Source: Ceratothoa steindachneri (Eukaryota > Arthropoda > Malacostraca > Isopoda > Cymothoidae). Taken from it: a stretch of DNA of 64,000 nt. The stretch is from contig OZ018337.1 in the NCBI GenBank assembly GCA_963969495.1, forward strand, positions 79,904,648 to 79,968,647, read 5' to 3'. The notes below the pieces were generated by a model, which was not told the DNA's origin, did no database searches, and was given only the letters and a program-made list of their open reading frames with translations. A program made the position numbers and the translations under genes. Position 1 is the first letter of the stretch, and each line of letters opens with the position of its first letter. Positions 61,422 through 64,000 of this stretch are shown here, one piece after another.

Positions 61422-61974
61422 CTTACAGGCCCTGCAGAGCCAGGCGCCGCCATTTGGGACCACCCCTCCCGCCTGGTGGCCTGGCAGTCCGTCAGCATGG
61501 CGGCTCCACCTTGAACACGGCATAAAAAAGATAGATTTTGAAGACAAGAGGAAAAGGGATGTGAGGAAGGTATGGGTGGGGATGAAGCAGGTTGTTAAAA
61601 ACCATCCACCCTAGACCGGAGCTCAGGGGTTAGGGAACATTGTCCCCTACCCCCTAAGCCCCGATCCGGGACGGTTGGCTGAGAAGAAGGTCAGCTTCTA
61701 CCCTGTGAAATTAGAGGCTGACCAGAGAAAGTTGTGCGAGAGGTTGTATGAAAAGCAAGGAAACAAGTGTTTTGAAGGAAGGAGAAGAGGCTAAGCTGGG
61801 GTCGGACGAGGTGCTGAGTCCCGTCAGCACGGCGGCCAGGATGGCAAATCGCTGTGCCCCTTACAGGGCCGTTAGGATGGATAAGTGACTTTTTACAGAA
61901 CCGTAAACTGAGTGTCATTTTACAAGGCTCGTCTAGTGCTTTTCCTTATCTCAAACTTATCTCTTGTAGCCTAC

Positions 61975-62650
61975 ATATTACATTAGATTGTTCATATAAT
62001 TATCATAATTTTTCTTAAATTCATTTACTGTGGTCAAATTTACTACACAATTAGATAGGGCATTCCAAGGGTCGACCACTCTTTGGGAAAAAAACTTTTT
62101 TCTTAATGTTGTTCTCGTTTGTTTCTTGAATATCTTGTAGTTATTTCCTCTTAAATCATTTTCATTTCTTTGGAAGAACTTGGAGCTATCAATGTTCTCA
62201 AAACCTTTAATTATTTTGAAAGTTTCAATTAGATCCCCTCGTGTCCTCCTTTCTTCCAACGTTGTTAAGTTTAAGCTTCTTAATCTATCTTCATATGTCA
62301 TATTTTGTAGGCCTGGTGCTAGATTTTTTTGCTCTTCACTGCACTTTTTCAATTTTTTCTATATCTTTTTTCAAATAAGGTGACCATGCGTGTACTGCAT
62401 ATTCCAAATGTGATCTTACATAGGTATTGTACAGAATTTAGAAAGTTTCTGGACACAGGAATTCAAATGCATTTTTAATCAATCCAACCATTTTATTCGC
62501 CTTGTTGGTAATGTTATCTATAGGTTCTTCACATTTCAGGGAATTTGTAACTATTATTCCTAGGTTCTTCTCCTTACTTACTGTTTCTAATTCCTTATTT
62601 ACTAGTTTATAGGGTGTAATTATATTTCCATGGCCACAGTGCATTAGTGG
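61975..62650 (-). mobile_element. CR1/L2-type LINE, 5'-truncated, C-terminal part
   Basis: The minus strand encodes EKNLGIIVTNSLK (about 62560) and, on frame 62352-61978, YEDRLRSLNLTTLEERRTRG, LIETFKIIKG and FFSQRVVDPWNALSN, the usual end of CR1/L2-type RT proteins. A shift near 62360 separates the pieces. The sequence differs clearly from the element at 62672. Confidence 0.75.
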
Positions 62651-62671
62651 TACCTCTACTTATGAAATTAA

Positions 62672-64000
62672 TTTGTTCTGGAAATCATTTTAGTCCCCAT
62701 TTTCAAGAAGGGTAGTAAAGAGGATCCAAATAACTTTAGACCGGTTAGCCTAACTCCTGTAGTCTGTAAAATTCTTGAGAAAATAGTTAAAAAAGGGATT
62801 TGCCAACATCTAGAGAGGGAGGGGTTAATCAGCGATGCTCAGCATGGGTTTAGATCAGGTAGATCATGTTTGACTAACTTACTAGACTTTCTGGAGTTTG
62901 TAACAGATCAAGTAGATAAGGGAGAGAATGTAGATATAATTTACTTAGATTTTAGTAAAGCATTTGATAAGGTACCACACAGGAGACTAGTTCATAAATT
63001 AAAAATGATTGGGATATGTGGGGGTGTTTCAAATTGGATAGCTGAGTGGCTGAAAGACAGGAAGCAAAGGGTAGTGCTAAATGGTGTAAAGTCAGAGTGG
63101 AGGGATGTTATCAGTGGGGTTCCTCAGGGATCAGTTCTCGGTCCATTATTATTTGTCATCTATATAAACGATCTTGGGGAGGCAGTTAATAATAAAGTGT
63201 CAATTTTTGCGGATGATACCAAATTAGCAGCTGTAGTTAAAGATATTGATGATAATTTTAAAGTGCAGGGGGACTTAAATAAATTGTTATCCTGGGCACA
63301 TAAGTGGCAAATGACTTTCAACCTTGATAAGTGCAAAGTTATTAACATGGGAAAAGATAATAGAGAATTTAACTATGAAATGGATGGGCATTGGCTCAGC
63401 TCAGTAGAGGATGAGAAAGATCTAGGAGTAGTAATAGATAAGTCATTAAGGTTTTCTAAGCAGTGTATTGAAGCAAGAAATAGGGCAAATAGGGTGCTGG
63501 GTTTTATTAAGAGAAATGTCAGTTACAAAAGTAAGGAGGTTATTCTTAAACTCTATAACTCTTATGTTAGGCCACATCTAGAGTACTGTATACAGGCATG
63601 GTCCCCACATTTTAGACACGATATTAACCTTCTTGAGTCAGTGCAACGGAGGGCAACAAAGATTATTCCTTCCCTGAGGCACCTTGAATATGAAGATAGA
63701 CTGAGGGTATTAAATATGTTCTCGTTCGAAAGGAGGTGTGTGAGAGGGGATATGATTGAGCTGTTTAAAAATTTTTCCGGGATAGATAAATTGGATGTTA
63801 GCAAGTTTTTTGAGTTAGATGATGGAAATCGGACTAGAGGTCACCACTTGAAAATTAAAAAGCAAGGGTGTAGGTTGGATTTAAGAAAGTATTTTTTCAC
63901 CAATAGAGTGGTAGACTTCTGGAACAAATTGCCTCAGAGGGTAGTAGGTAGTCCAAATCTAAATGTATTTAAGAGTAGGTTGGATGAGTTTATGGGAAGG
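62672..64000 (+). CDS. CR1/L2-type reverse transcriptase, open frame to window edge
   Basis: One plus-strand frame is open for 443 codons, from after a TAA at 62669 to the end of the window. RT motifs in order: VPIFKKGSK, NFRPVSLTPVVCKILEK, AQHGFRSGRS, YLDFSKAFDKVPH (motif A, about 62941), GVPQGSVLGPLLF (motif B, about 63117), FADDTKLA (motif C, about 63208) and KDLGVVID. The C-terminal YVRPHLEYC, WSPHFRHD, VQRRATK and NRVVDFWNKLPQ blocks follow. All visible catalytic residues are present and no stop occurs. The endonuclease and the first part of the protein are missing (5' truncation at about 62672), so it is not autonomous. The 3' end lies outside the window. Confidence 0.88.

Larger units (their letters stand above)
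55498..61867 (-). mobile_element. Family A LINE, copy G, missing its 3' UTR
   Basis: On the minus strand it runs from the 5' end (CCCCTTACAGGGCC-like, near 61867), hairpin and ORF1, through a nearly complete ORF2, and stops in the C-terminal domain at 55498. The 3' UTR and poly(A) are absent, replaced by a CR1/L2-type LINE. Near 60750, a 30-40 nt unrelated stretch replaces part of ORF1. It is the closest relative of copy E. Confidence 0.9.

Overview
This is a window of animal nuclear DNA, probably from an arthropod. I see no prokaryotic operons and no rRNA, tRNA or CRISPR features. There is one split host gene with canonical GT/AG introns, embedded in dense and mostly decayed transposable elements. 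Several relics look like LINE types I associate with crustaceans, but that is only an impression.

Host gene. On the minus strand, five short exons (54048-53970, 50457-50168, 45794-45733, 45318-45234, 20979-20737) join in phase into a protein of about 252 residues. I identify it as Mediator subunit 29 (MED29, intersex in insects). No single-exon scan would show it: the exons are 62-290 nt and the last intron is 24.25 kb. That intron holds most of the window's transposons.

Transposon layout. The main resident is one LINE family, called family A here: ORF1 with CCHC knuckles; ORF2 with apurinic endonuclease, reverse transcriptase and RNase H; I/Jockey-type superfamily. Copies are A (1-6038, +), the relic it sits in (6039-7585, +), B (11006-12345, -), a split plus-strand fragment (12956-13054 and 14541-14902), C (21045-24720, -, split by D at 22534-23009), E (24795-30725, -), F (31657-38084, -), H (45925-47990, -), an older relic (47991-48900) and G (55498-61867, -). 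E and F are framed by 12- and 13-bp target-site duplications, which fixes the full length at about 6.4 kb. Every copy has frameshifts, stops or deletions. A second LINE family of CR1/L2 type is seen at 13055-14540, 53505-53835, 54250-54560 and 62672-64000; the last has an unbroken reverse transcriptase running off the window. Other CR1/L2-type pieces lie at 54590-55497 and 61975-62650.

Other elements: a minus-strand Ty3/gypsy-like LTR element (7590-10640, Lys-tRNA-type primer site), a related solo LTR (about 43230-44135), mariner/Tc1 relics (12346-12955, 13699-14425, 15246-16300), MITEs (17937-18302, 51924-52255), large inverted repeats (9691-9973, 18301-18351, 18991-19399), and an unusual DNA transposon of about 4.5 kb with terminal inverted repeats of about 700 bp (38506-42970). 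The last does not match a superfamily I can name, and I consider it the most novel object here.

How it fits together. MED29 is the only feature with a clear host role, as a part of the Mediator complex in RNA polymerase II transcription. The rest is layered insertion history, with elements nested up to three deep.
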